From Chloroflexota bacterium (GTDB lineage: Bacteria > Chloroflexota > Chloroflexia > Chloroflexales > Herpetosiphonaceae): a stretch of DNA of 64,000 nucleotides. The translations under genes and the position numbers were made by a program. Under the pieces are notes generated by a model. It made no database searches. It was not told where the DNA came from and saw nothing but the letters and a program-made list of their open reading frames with translations. Positions 25,790-33,966 of this stretch are shown in pieces; positions within the stretch are counted from its first letter, which is position 1; each line of letters starts with the position of its first letter. The DNA lies in contig JAIUOC010000002.1 in NCBI GenBank assembly GCA_020161265.1, forward strand, positions 186,001 through 250,000. Reading direction: 5' to 3'.

Positions 25790-26476
25790 ATGCGCTGGTG
25801 GAAAAAACTTGGCTTATTGGTGGTAGCAATGGCCTTGGTGGCCTGTGGCAACGCCGATGTCGATGCAGCAAAAGTGGCGAGCGAAGGTGCAACCGCCTTT
25901 GAAAGCGTCAACAATTTTCACTTTAAATTGACGGTCAGCGAAGGCGAAGCCGCACCTTTGGGCGATATTATCATCATCGATGCTGATGGCGATAGCATTC
26001 GCCCTGATAAAATTCAGGCTAAAATCAAGGCCAAATTGGCAGGCGCACCAATCGCCGTCAATATCAACGGCATCATCATCGGAGCCGATGCCTGGATCAC
26101 GCCGAATCCGTTCAACCCAACCGCCTTCGAAAAATTGGAAGATACTGGCGGGCTTGAAACATTTTCGCCAGCCAAAGGTATTAGTGATGTGCTGCGCGGC
26201 CTCAAAAACCCAACGTTTGTCGAAGAGGCAGAAATCGACGGCACGGCAACCTATCATATCAGCGGCGAAGTTGATGCTCAAAGCGTCTCAGCGCTGACTG
26301 GCGGAGTGGCCGAGGCTGGTACAATTAAGCTCGATCTGTGGATTGGCAAAGACGACAAATTATTACGGCAATTGGTCGCAGTTGGCCGCTTGGTCAGCAC
26401 CGAAAAAGAAACCATCAAGCGCACCTTGGTTGTTTCGAAATTCAACCAAACGCTCACAATCGAGCCACCACAATAG
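25790..26476 (+). CDS. LppX/LprAFG-type lipoprotein
   Basis: 228 residues starting at the ATG after TTGGAGGG. A lipoprotein signal has the lipobox ALVACGN. The remainder is a beta-rich half-barrel-like domain with VNNFHFKLTVSEG, a repeated DGTATYHISGEVDAQSVSAL and LDLWIGKDDKLLRQL, typical of the LppX_LprAFG family. Those proteins carry lipids or lipoglycans across the cell wall in mycobacteria; in Chloroflexi the cargo is unknown. It may be cotranscribed with the MBL-fold gene (30-bp gap). Confidence 0.8.
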   Translation: MRWWKKLGLLVVAMALVACGNADVDAAKVASEGATAFESVNNFHFKLTVSEGEAAPLGDIIIIDADGDSIRPDKIQAKIKAKLAGAPIAVNINGIIIGADAWITPNPFNPTAFEKLEDTGGLETFSPAKGISDVLRGLKNPTFVEEAEIDGTATYHISGEVDAQSVSALTGGVAEAGTIKLDLWIGKDDKLLRQLVAVGRLVSTEKETIKRTLVVSKFNQTLTIEPPQ

Positions 26477-26554
26477 TTTTCCGTAGGCTGGTTCGTTATG
26501 TCGAACCACGATGCTATGGATAGACCAAACACTGTAATCGCGAGGTATCCAAAC

Positions 26555-27046
26555 ATGCTTGATCAACCATTAAACGATATATTTACAGGGTGGGCTGCTA
26601 TGACTGAACACAATAGCGATCTAGTGGCTGATCGTTTTGGCATGCCACGCGCTGAACTCGACGAATTAGTCCATGGCTCGGTGGCACATTTGGCACAAAC
26701 CCATTACTATCATTATTTAGCGCGGCCAAAGCCTCAGTTTGATGATGATAGCGACGAAAACACCGCTGCTCAAAGCAAACCCCGCCATGTGGTGCTGTTT
26801 CGCACGCCCGATGATGCTCTATCGTTCGCCCAACGCATTCGCATTGGCGAAACACCACGAGTACGCCAAATTAGCCGTGAGAATATGATTTGGCATATGC
26901 TCAACGATGAAGCGATTGTGCGGGTGATTTTCTTTGAGCAACCACTCGAAGAATTGCCAACTGGCCTAAATTTGCAAACTTTGGCCGATTTACCTGGGGC
27001 AATCGCCATCGAACGCAACGATGTTTTGACCTCGCGCCAAATTTGA
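26555..27046 (+). CDS. Hypothetical soluble protein
   Basis: 163 residues from the ATG at 26555, nine bases after GAGG; an ATG at 26600 after AGGGTGGG is also possible. Two parts are seen. One is helical (residues 1-50, with DELVHGSVAHLAQTHYYHYL). After an acidic linker (DDDSDEN) comes an alpha/beta part (PRHVVLFRTPDDALSFAQRI, VRVIFFEQPLEELPTG). I recognise no family or motif. It lies alone between the lipoprotein and the aroF promoter, and its stop overlaps the -35 box of aroF. Confidence 0.65.
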   Translation: MLDQPLNDIFTGWAAMTEHNSDLVADRFGMPRAELDELVHGSVAHLAQTHYYHYLARPKPQFDDDSDENTAAQSKPRHVVLFRTPDDALSFAQRIRIGETPRVRQISRENMIWHMLNDEAIVRVIFFEQPLEELPTGLNLQTLADLPGAIAIERNDVLTSRQI

Positions 27047-27071
27047 CCCTTACCTATCTGGGTGTTAGAAT
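27043..27071 (+). promoter_or_regulatory. aroF promoter
   Basis: TTGACC (27043-27048) and TAGAAT (27066-27071) are 17 bp apart, each one base off consensus. The expected start is near 27078, giving a 92-nt leader. Confidence 0.65.
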
Positions 27072-27108
27072 CCCGATAGGCGGAATATTAACTAGTAATG
27101 CTGATACC

Positions 27109-27135
27109 AAGAGCTACGAATTTATCGTAGCTCTT
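27109..27135 (+). promoter_or_regulatory. Hairpin in the aroF leader
   Basis: An 11-bp perfect stem AAGAGCTACGA/TCGTAGCTCTT with loop attta is followed by TATCT. The U-run is weak, so it may be an inefficient attenuator, an mRNA stabiliser, or the terminator of the upstream gene. Confidence 0.5.
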
Positions 27136-27169
27136 TATCTATGTCATGCATTACCCAATGCGAGGTTGT

Positions 27170-28213
27170 ATGTTAGTTGTCATGGACGCACACGCTACAC
27201 CTGAGGATATTCAAGCTGTTTGTACAGTGATCGAGGACATGGGTTTGCAGGCCAACACCATGCCCGGCCCAACCCGCACAGCAATCGGGATTACCGGCAA
27301 TAAAGGGGCAATTGCCGAAGCTGCGCGGCTTAAATTGATGCCTGGCGTGCGCGATGTGATTCGCGTCACCGCACCCTATAAATTGGTCAGCCGTGAGTAT
27401 CGCGAAGCAGACACGATTATTGAAATTAATGGTGTGCAAATTGGTGGGCCTGCACTGGTGGTGATGGCTGGACCATGCTCGGTCGAAGGCCGCGAGCAAT
27501 TGCTCAGCACTGCCGAGGCGGTCAAAGCTGCGGGAGCCACAATTTTGCGTGGTGGCGCTTTCAAGCCACGCACCTCGCCCTACAGCTTCCAAGGCATGGG
27601 CGAAGATGGGCTGAAACTATTAGCCGAAGCGCGTGAACTCACCGGCATGCCGGTGATCACCGAAGTGATGGATACCGAGCAAGTTGATTTGGTCGCCGAA
27701 TACGCCGATATTTTGCAGCTTGGCGCACGCAATATGCAAAATTTTGCCTTGCTCAAGCGGGTTGGCCGCACTCGTCGCCCAGTCATGCTCAAGCGCGGGC
27801 TTTCTTCAACCGTCAAAGATTGGCTGCTTTCGGCTGAATACATCATGGCCGAAGGCAACCAAGCGGTCATTCTGTGCGAACGCGGCATCCGCACCTTCGA
27901 CGACCACTCACGCGGCACGTTCGATTTGAGCGTGGTTCCGGTGTTGCGCGAATTGACCCACTTGCCGATTATCGTCGATCCCAGCCATGCAACTGGCCGC
28001 TGGCAGAGTATTTTGCCAATGGCTCGTGCTGGCATCGCATCGGGTGCTGATGGCTTGATGATCGAAGTGCATCCTAACCCCGCCGAAGCATGGTCAGATG
28101 GCGAGCAATCGCTCTTGCCCGAACGCTTCGTCGAATTGATGGATCAAGTCGAACGGATTGCCGATGCCATGGATCGACCAATTCAAGGCCGTACCAAAGC
28201 AGCCACAGTTTAG
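27170..28213 (+). CDS. aroF: 3-deoxy-7-phosphoheptulonate (DAHP) synthase
   Basis: 347 residues from the ATG at 27170, which gives the family start [17 protein letters not shown]. It condenses phosphoenolpyruvate and erythrose 4-phosphate to start aromatic amino acid synthesis. An N-terminal ferredoxin-like regulatory domain (1-75) precedes the barrel: [15 protein letters not shown] near 100, [59 protein letters not shown] and [11 protein letters not shown]. These are the PEP, sugar and metal sites of the beta-subclass (Thermotoga/Bacillus AroA type). GAGG is only four bases before the ATG. The first aromatic-pathway enzyme stands alone here. Confidence 0.95.
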   Translation: MLVVMDAHATPEDIQAVCTVIEDMGLQANTMPGPTRTAIGITGNKGAIAEAARLKLMPGVRDVIRVTAPYKLVSREYREADTIIEINGVQIGGPALVVMAGPCSVEGREQLLSTAEAVKAAGATILRGGAFKPRTSPYSFQGMGEDGLKLLAEARELTGMPVITEVMDTEQVDLVAEYADILQLGARNMQNFALLKRVGRTRRPVMLKRGLSSTVKDWLLSAEYIMAEGNQAVILCERGIRTFDDHSRGTFDLSVVPVLRELTHLPIIVDPSHATGRWQSILPMARAGIASGADGLMIEVHPNPAEAWSDGEQSLLPERFVELMDQVERIADAMDRPIQGRTKAATV

Positions 28214-28220
28214 ATCCCTC

Positions 28221-28311
28221 GCCCTCAACCCCTCTCACTGCGGTGGAAGAGGGGAGCCACAGAACTAAAAGCCCCTCTCCTGTTGGACGGGAGAGGGGTT
28301 GGGGTGAGGGC
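28221..28311. repeat. Palindromic C/G-skewed repeat between convergent genes
   Basis: GCCCTCAACCCCTCTC (28221-28236) pairs with GAGAGGGGTTGGGGTGAGGGC (28291-28311), and an inner CCCCTCTCC/GGGAGAGGGG hairpin (28272-28280, 28289-28298) lies within. Such CCCTCACCCCAACCCCTCTC elements are scattered in many bacterial genomes. Here it can end transcription from both aroF and the SDR gene. Confidence 0.7.
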
Positions 28312-28312
28312 A

Positions 28313-29038
28313 TTACCGCCCATAGCGCATCAAACGATCGGCCACGCTTGGCACAAAGCGCTGTAATTGAATCAGTAATTTGACTTTACCAATTGCCAAT
28401 TGATACTTATCGCGGCTAAAACCCCGCCAAAACTCCTCAACCAAAGCTTCGGGGCTAATTTTGCCCTTACCACGGCCAGCAGTCATCGCGGTATCGACCA
28501 ATGGCGGAATGATCTCAAACACCCGTACCCGCGTTTGCTCTAGTTGCCAGCGCAGCGCCTTGGTAAAAATATGGATTCCAGCTTTAGTAGCGCAATAAAT
28601 CGGTGCTTGTTGCTTGGGAACCAAGGCCAAACCCGATGAAACATTGATGATCGCCGCTGCTGGTTGCTGTTGCAGCGTGGGCAAAAAGCGCTGAATCAAA
28701 TCAATTGGTGCAGTTAAATTAATCGCAATTTCTTGATCGCGCTCAACGTGGGCATATTGCTGCTCGATCAAATCGCCATGATATTGCACCCCAGCATTGT
28801 TAATTAAAATTGAGATACTTGGAACTTGCTCGGCCAAGCGTTGACGCTCACTTGCTTGGGCTAAATCAGCTTGAATTGTGGTGATCGCTGGCTGAGTTGC
28901 CTTGAGTTCAGCCAATTTTTGGGCATCGCGACCAACCGCAATCACGTGGTTGCCTGCTTGGGCAAAACGCAAAGCTAAGGCTCGGCCAATCCCGGCTGCA
29001 CCGCCCGTAATTAAGACTGTATGACCTGTGGTTTGCAT
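28313..29038 (-). CDS. Short-chain dehydrogenase/reductase
   Basis: 241 residues from the ATG at 29038, nine bases after GAGG. The NAD(P)-binding TGGAAGIGRALALRFAQAG lies near residue 11, ISILINNAGVQYHG near 80, catalytic Ser in INVSSGLALVP near 130, and Tyr-x-x-x-Lys as YCATKAG near 150. VFEIIPPLVDTAM is the usual substrate-loop start. This is a classical DltE-like SDR; the substrate is unknown. It follows the Crp-type gene by 72 bp in the same direction and is its likely target. The C-terminus ends at the palindromic repeat. Confidence 0.9.
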   Translation of the reverse strand: MQTTGHTVLITGGAAGIGRALALRFAQAGNHVIAVGRDAQKLAELKATQPAITTIQADLAQASERQRLAEQVPSISILINNAGVQYHGDLIEQQYAHVERDQEIAINLTAPIDLIQRFLPTLQQQPAAAIINVSSGLALVPKQQAPIYCATKAGIHIFTKALRWQLEQTRVRVFEIIPPLVDTAMTAGRGKGKISPEALVEEFWRGFSRDKYQLAIGKVKLLIQLQRFVPSVADRLMRYGR

Positions 29039-29110
29039 TGAAGGTACCTCACTAGATAAATTTCCTGCGCTTACTCTAGCGGGTTCAAGGTCGTAACGCA
29101 TTATCATAGG

Positions 29111-29701
29111 TTAATCGTCACGCAATTGGCGACGAATGCGGCTCAAACTAACCGGGGTAATTCCTAAATACGAAGCTATGTGATATTGCTTGATCACACC
29201 TGCCACACCTGCGAAATCAGCCAAGAAGCGTTGATAGCGGGTAGTCGCATCATCAAGCAACAGGCTACTTTCGCGCTGTTCTTTTTTGATAAACAAGCCT
29301 TCAGCCACCCGCCGCAACAAGCGATCCCAGCAGGGGTGCTGGGCGGTCAGGGCAGCAAAATCAGTATAATTGGCAACTAAATAATGGCTTGGCAACAGGG
29401 TTTCAATCGTAAATTGACATGGTTCGTTCAGCAATAAAGCCCGATAACCACCAATTAAATCGCCAGGCAGACAAAACGATTTCGTCCAGTCCTCGCCGTC
29501 GACAGTTAAGTAGTAGAAGCGCAGCAAGCCATCGGCCAAAAATCCCACTTCATGGGTTGTCTCACCAGCATGCAGCCAAATCTGCTCAGCATCAAGAAAA
29601 CGCGGCTTGAACAAACTTAAGCAAGCCTGCATTTGCTCAGGCGGAATTGGCGCAAGCTGCTGAAAATTGCGCTGCATTAATCCATATCCATCGATTGGCA
29701 T
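29111..29701 (-). CDS. Crp/Fnr-type transcription regulator
   Basis: 196 residues. Two adjacent ATGs exist (29704 and 29701); the second has the better spacing to AGGAG. The N-terminal cyclic-nucleotide-binding-like fold includes QIWLHAGETTHEVGFLADGL, YYLTVDGEDWTKSFCLPGD and FTIETLLPSHYLVANYTDF. The C-terminal part (YHIASYLGITPVSLSRIRRQ) is a helix-turn-helix. There is no Fnr-type cysteine cluster, and the phosphate-binding RxS pair of true cAMP receptors is not obvious, so the signal is unknown. It probably controls the SDR gene that follows. Confidence 0.88.
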   Translation of the reverse strand: MPIDGYGLMQRNFQQLAPIPPEQMQACLSLFKPRFLDAEQIWLHAGETTHEVGFLADGLLRFYYLTVDGEDWTKSFCLPGDLIGGYRALLLNEPCQFTIETLLPSHYLVANYTDFAALTAQHPCWDRLLRRVAEGLFIKKEQRESSLLLDDATTRYQRFLADFAGVAGVIKQYHIASYLGITPVSLSRIRRQLRDD

Positions 29702-29730
29702 CATTCAACTCCTAGAGATTTTTGCTTTTT

Positions 29731-29970
29731 AACCACGAAGGACACGAAGAACACGAAGCTAGGAACTATTTTAGCCACGAATTTCACGAATTTCACGAAT
29801 GATGTTTATGATACCAAACCGTATTTCATTCCACATACTTTATCTCTCATCCTTCTGTTCTCTACGACTCTGCGTTAAATATCGATCCTCGATTCCCCAA
29901 CAACCGATCCCCAACCCCTGAACCCTAGCACCTGAACCCTGATCCCTAATCCCTGAATCCTGACCCCTCA
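29731..29970. repeat. Intergenic repeats: ccacgaag element plus C-rich heptads
   Basis: 29731-29800 holds aaccacgaaggacacgaaga and ttagccacgaatttcacgaa. 29888-29970 holds heptad-like units (CCCTGAT, CCCTAAT, CCCTGAA, TCCTGAC) preceded by aacaaccgatccccaacccc. The heptads resemble the short tandemly repeated repetitive sequences of filamentous cyanobacteria. No gene is seen between the Crp gene and mfd. Confidence 0.7.
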
Positions 29971-30037
29971 ATATGTTTGATTTAAGCTAATTAAGGTACA
30001 ATAGCAATATTTGAATTGTTTAAAGCGGTGGCGCACA

Positions 30038-33000
30038 ATGACAGATCATGTTGATACTTTGCTAGCCGATATTCAGGCGCTCTTTGCCAGCGAGCCGCAG
30101 CTTAAAGCAGCCTTGGCAACAGCCCAACCCAATACAACCCGCACAATCACGCCTGTACCAAGTGCAGCACGCCGCATCGTCGCAGCCATCGCGACCCTGC
30201 AACATCGTAGCAGTTTGTTGATTGCGGCCACACCTGATGCCGCAGTACGCATGCACGCCGACCTAACTGCATGGCTCGGCGAGAACGTCATGCTCTTTCC
30301 ACCGACCGATACGCTGCCCTACGAGCATATGTCGGCGGATATTGGGATTGTAGCGCAACGTTTGGCAGTGCTAGGGCGCTTGCATGCTAGCGAACCGATC
30401 TGCGTGGTTGCTTCGGTCAAAGCCTTGATGCAGCCCACCATGACTCCTGAAGAGTTTCAGTTTGCTACGCGCTTGTTGCGCCAAGGCGACCAGCATGATC
30501 CACGCAAGTTGCTCGCCCACTGGGTCAGTTTGGGCTATCGGGTTGGGCCAACAGCCGAGCAACCAGGTGATCTCAGTCAGCGCGGCGGCATTATCGATAT
30601 TTTTCCGCCAACCAGCGAGCGCCCAATTCGGCTCGAATTTTGGGATGATCAACTTGAAAGTTTGCGCATTTACGACCCGATTTCGCAGCGCTCAGATAAA
30701 CGGGTGCGCCAGATTCAAATCAGCCCAGCTCATGAAATTCCCTTTTGGCGACGAACCGAGGCGATCAAACGGATCGAGCAGTTGCAAATTGCCAGCTTGC
30801 GCCGCGAAGTGCAACATGAATGGGCCACCGCCCGCGAACACCTTGAAACTGGCCAGCGCTTCGAAGGTCGAGCCTTTTATGCCCCATTCTTTCGCACGCC
30901 CCACGAAGCGGTCGAGGCTGGGCTATGGCAGCATTTGCCAGCCTCGGCGATCATCTTGCTTTCCGAAGAGCATGAATTGAATGCCCAAGGCATTGAATTG
31001 CAAAGCCATGCCGATTTGGTGCGCAACACGCAAATTGAAAATAATGAATTACCGCCTGATTTTCCGTTCCCATTAATCGCCTGGACCTTTATTCGGCGGT
31101 CGATTCAACGCTGGAGTTGCCTCAACCTCAGCAATCAGCCAATCGCCGATGATCAAAACGATGGCTTTGTGCATGAAATTAATACATTTAGCCAAGCTGC
31201 GTCGTATGGCGGCCAAACTGATCGGCTGTTTGAGGATCTGCGCGAACGCTTGGTTGGCGGCGAACGAGTGGTGTTGATTTCACCACAGGCTAGTCGGCTG
31301 CGCGAATTGGCCAGCCAACACAATTTAGCCCTAATTGGCGAAGAAGATGGCCCTGATGTTGACGATCCGCCATTTCAAAGCGGCACGATCATTATTCGCC
31401 ATGGCAATTTATCAGGTGGGTTTAGCAGCGATCCATTGCGCTTAACGATTTTAAGCGATAGTGAGATTTTTGGCTGGCAGCAACGCCGAGCACTCTCAAC
31501 CCGTGCCCGCAAACAGCGCACCGAAAGCGATCGCACGGCATTTTTACAATCGCTCAAAGTTGGCGATTATGTGGTGCATATCGAGCATGGCATCGCTCAA
31601 TACGAGGGTTTATCACGGATCGAGGCTAGCGGCGCTGAACGCGAGTTTTTGGTGTTGCGCTACGCTTCGGGCGATAAATTGTATGTGCCAGTCGATCAGG
31701 TCGATCGGGTATCACGCTATATCGGCGCAGGCGAAGGCAAGCCAACCCTCACCCGTTTGGGAACCTCAGATTGGGAACGCGCCAAACGCAAAGTACGTGC
31801 CGATGTTGAAGAACTTGCGACTGAATTGCTCGATTTATACGCAGCTCGTCAGTTAGTCGAGGGCTTTGCCTACAGCAGCGATAGCTCGTGGCAACGCGAA
31901 CTCGAAGATAGTTTTCCCTATACCGAGACCGACGATCAACTTCGGGCAATCGAAGAAGTCAAAAGCGACATGGAAAATACTCGCCCAATGGATCGGCTGA
32001 TCTGTGGCGATGTCGGCTTTGGCAAAACCGAAGTTGCGCTACGTGCTGCCTTCAAAGCGGTGCAAGATGGCCGCCAAGTTGCGGTGCTTGTGCCGACCAC
32101 CGTGCTAGCCCAACAACATTTCGAAACTTTCTCGCGGCGCATGCAAATGTTTCCTGTGCGGATCGAAATGCTCTCACGCTTTCGCTCAGCATCACAGCAA
32201 AAATCAATCACCGAACGCATCGCCAAGGGTGAAATTGATATTGTGGTCGGCACGCATCGGATTTTATCAAGCGATATCCATTTTAAGCAGCTTGGCTTGG
32301 TGATTATCGACGAAGAACAACGCTTTGGAGTTAAAGATAAAGAGCGGCTTAAAAAATTGCGCCATGAAATTGATGTACTGACATTAACTGCCACGCCGAT
32401 TCCGCGCACCATGCACATGGCCTTGTCGGGTATTCGCGATTTGAGCGTGATCGATACACCGCCCGACGATCGCATGCCAATTAAAACCTATGTGCAACCC
32501 TACAACGAAATGTTGGTGCGCGATGCGATTTTGCGCGAATTAGGGCGCAATGGCCAAGCCTATTTTGTGCATAACCGGGTGCAATCAATTTATACGGTCG
32601 CCAATCGGATTCAAAAATTAGTGCCCGAAGCCCGAATTGGGGTTGGCCATGGCCAAATGCCCGAAAAAGCGCTCGAAAAGGTTATTCTGCAATTTTTCGA
32701 AGGCTTGTTTGATGTCTTTGTGTGTACGACGATTATCGAAAGCGGCATCGACGTGCCCAGCGCCAACACCATGATTATTGATGATGCGACGACGTATGGC
32801 CTAGCCCAACTCTATCAATTGCGTGGGCGAGTTGGCCGCTCAACCCAGCGCGGCTATGCCTATATGTTCTACAACCCCACCAAAGCCATGGGCGAAGAAG
32901 CGCAAAAACGGCTTGAGGCAATTCAAGAGGCTACCGAATTGGGCGCTGGCTTCCGCATCGCCATGCGCGACCTAGAAATTCGCGGCACTGGCAATCTGCT

Positions 33001-33661
33001 TGGGGCTGAACAATCGGGCAATATCACCACGATTGGTTTTGATCTCTACTCGCGCTTGCTTTCGCAGGCTGTCGAGCGCGTGCGCGAAGAACGCAAACGC
33101 GGCCAACAGCAAAAAACTGGCGAACAAAAAGCCCAACGCGCTCGTGCAGTCGAAGCCCTACGCCGAGCAGCGGTAGTTTCAGCCCGCAGCAGTTTTAGCG
33201 GCGATGTCGATGATCCAGTCTTGCCCGATGCGATGGTCAGCATTGATCTGCCGATTAATGCCTACTTGCCGCAAAATTATGTTGATGATGAACCGCTGCG
33301 TTTGCGCGTCTATCAACATATTGCCGAGGCTCGCTCCACCCGCGATATTCGTATGTTACGCCAAGAATTAGAAGATCGCTTTGGACCTGTGCCTGAGCCA
33401 GCCGCCCGCCTGCTCGATTTGCTGACAATCAAAGTTTTGGCCTTACAAGCAGGTGTAATTTCGATTATTTCTGATGATAATGAAATAACTGTGCGCTTGC
33501 CCAAGAGCGTCTATCTTGATCGCGAACAACTTCAGCGCGAATCACCACGCGGCGTAGTAATCGGCCCGCAGTTGGCGCGGCTTGATCGGCGGGTGTTGCG
33601 CGATGATTGGGAAGTTGTCTTGCGGCAATTACTCGAAGCACTCAACAAAATTGGCAATTAA
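30038..33661 (+). CDS. mfd: Transcription-repair coupling factor Mfd
   Basis: 1207 residues from the ATG at 30038. Mfd removes RNA polymerase stalled at DNA damage and recruits UvrA. The UvrB-like N-terminal module shows PPTDTLPYEHMS and RGGIIDIFPPTSERPIRLEFW. The polymerase-interaction domain has VVHIEHGIAQYEGL near 511. The RecG-like motor has Walker A GDVGFGKTE near 656, DEEQ near 757, LTATPIPRTMHMALSG, and motif VI GRVGRSTQRGYAY. A TRG-type region and the C-terminal autoinhibitory D7 domain (PINAYLPQNYVDDEPLRLRVY) complete it. Length is normal. The ribosome-binding site is poor. It stands alone. Confidence 0.97.
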   Translation: MTDHVDTLLADIQALFASEPQLKAALATAQPNTTRTITPVPSAARRIVAAIATLQHRSSLLIAATPDAAVRMHADLTAWLGENVMLFPPTDTLPYEHMSADIGIVAQRLAVLGRLHASEPICVVASVKALMQPTMTPEEFQFATRLLRQGDQHDPRKLLAHWVSLGYRVGPTAEQPGDLSQRGGIIDIFPPTSERPIRLEFWDDQLESLRIYDPISQRSDKRVRQIQISPAHEIPFWRRTEAIKRIEQLQIASLRREVQHEWATAREHLETGQRFEGRAFYAPFFRTPHEAVEAGLWQHLPASAIILLSEEHELNAQGIELQSHADLVRNTQIENNELPPDFPFPLIAWTFIRRSIQRWSCLNLSNQPIADDQNDGFVHEINTFSQAASYGGQTDRLFEDLRERLVGGERVVLISPQASRLRELASQHNLALIGEEDGPDVDDPPFQSGTIIIRHGNLSGGFSSDPLRLTILSDSEIFGWQQRRALSTRARKQRTESDRTAFLQSLKVGDYVVHIEHGIAQYEGLSRIEASGAEREFLVLRYASGDKLYVPVDQVDRVSRYIGAGEGKPTLTRLGTSDWERAKRKVRADVEELATELLDLYAARQLVEGFAYSSDSSWQRELEDSFPYTETDDQLRAIEEVKSDMENTRPMDRLICGDVGFGKTEVALRAAFKAVQDGRQVAVLVPTTVLAQQHFETFSRRMQMFPVRIEMLSRFRSASQQKSITERIAKGEIDIVVGTHRILSSDIHFKQLGLVIIDEEQRFGVKDKERLKKLRHEIDVLTLTATPIPRTMHMALSGIRDLSVIDTPPDDRMPIKTYVQPYNEMLVRDAILRELGRNGQAYFVHNRVQSIYTVANRIQKLVPEARIGVGHGQMPEKALEKVILQFFEGLFDVFVCTTIIESGIDVPSANTMIIDDATTYGLAQLYQLRGRVGRSTQRGYAYMFYNPTKAMGEEAQKRLEAIQEATELGAGFRIAMRDLEIRGTGNLLGAEQSGNITTIGFDLYSRLLSQAVERVREERKRGQQQKTGEQKAQRARAVEALRRAAVVSARSSFSGDVDDPVLPDAMVSIDLPINAYLPQNYVDDEPLRLRVYQHIAEARSTRDIRMLRQELEDRFGPVPEPAARLLDLLTIKVLALQAGVISIISDDNEITVRLPKSVYLDREQLQRESPRGVVIGPQLARLDRRVLRDDWEVVLRQLLEALNKIGN

Positions 33662-33680
33662 TCGGATTATGTACGATCAA

Positions 33681-33705
33681 TATGCTTAATCAAGCATACT
33701 TTTTA
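33681..33705 (+). terminator. mfd terminator
   Basis: TATGCTT-aatc-AAGCATA (33681-33698) forms a 7-bp hairpin followed by CTTTTTAA, 19 bp after the mfd stop. Confidence 0.65.
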
Positions 33706-33752
33706 ATCAAATTTTGAGCTTTATTGGCATAAATATCACAGAAACCGCATAT

Positions 33753-33781
33753 TTGCATAAAACTATGAGATCTGCTATAGT
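33753..33781 (+). promoter_or_regulatory. Promoter of the oligopeptide-binding lipoprotein
   Basis: TTGCAT (33753-33758) and TATAGT (33776-33781) are 17 bp apart. The expected start is near 33788, giving a leader of about 180 nt. Confidence 0.6.
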
Positions 33782-33824
33782 TTTGGGGAATGCACCGTCT
33801 TGAGCTTGCACAACCAACGTGCAT

Positions 33825-33926
33825 TCACGGCGAGGTAGCAATACCCAGCCACAACAAAACAGGCCACAGCGAAAAAAAGCGAGGCGTGCGTTCCGGGAAG
33901 ACGCAGGCGCAGCTTTTTTCGTTTTT
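33825..33926 (+). promoter_or_regulatory. Structured leader with terminator-like hairpin
   Basis: A small hairpin GGCGAGGT-agcaat-ACCCAGCC (33828-33849, with two central mismatches) is followed by a longer one. In the longer one CGAAAAAAAGC (33870-33880) pairs with GCTTTTTTCG (33912-33921) around an inner TGCGT/ACGCA helix (33887-33905), and the run ends TTTTTTCGTTTTT. The ATG follows about 40 nt later. A terminator inside a long leader suggests attenuation or a ligand-sensing RNA. I could not match it to a known riboswitch class. Confidence 0.45.
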
Positions 33927-33966
33927 AGTTGGCAGATTTTTGGATACAGGAAAGAGGAATCCAGTC

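Noticed and set aside
33790-33966. In-frame upstream ATG extending the peptide-binding lipoprotein by 59 residues
   Set aside because: It would bury the lipoprotein signal and covers the structured leader, and it has no ribosome-binding site. The ATG at 33967 has AAAGAGGAA and a proper lipobox.
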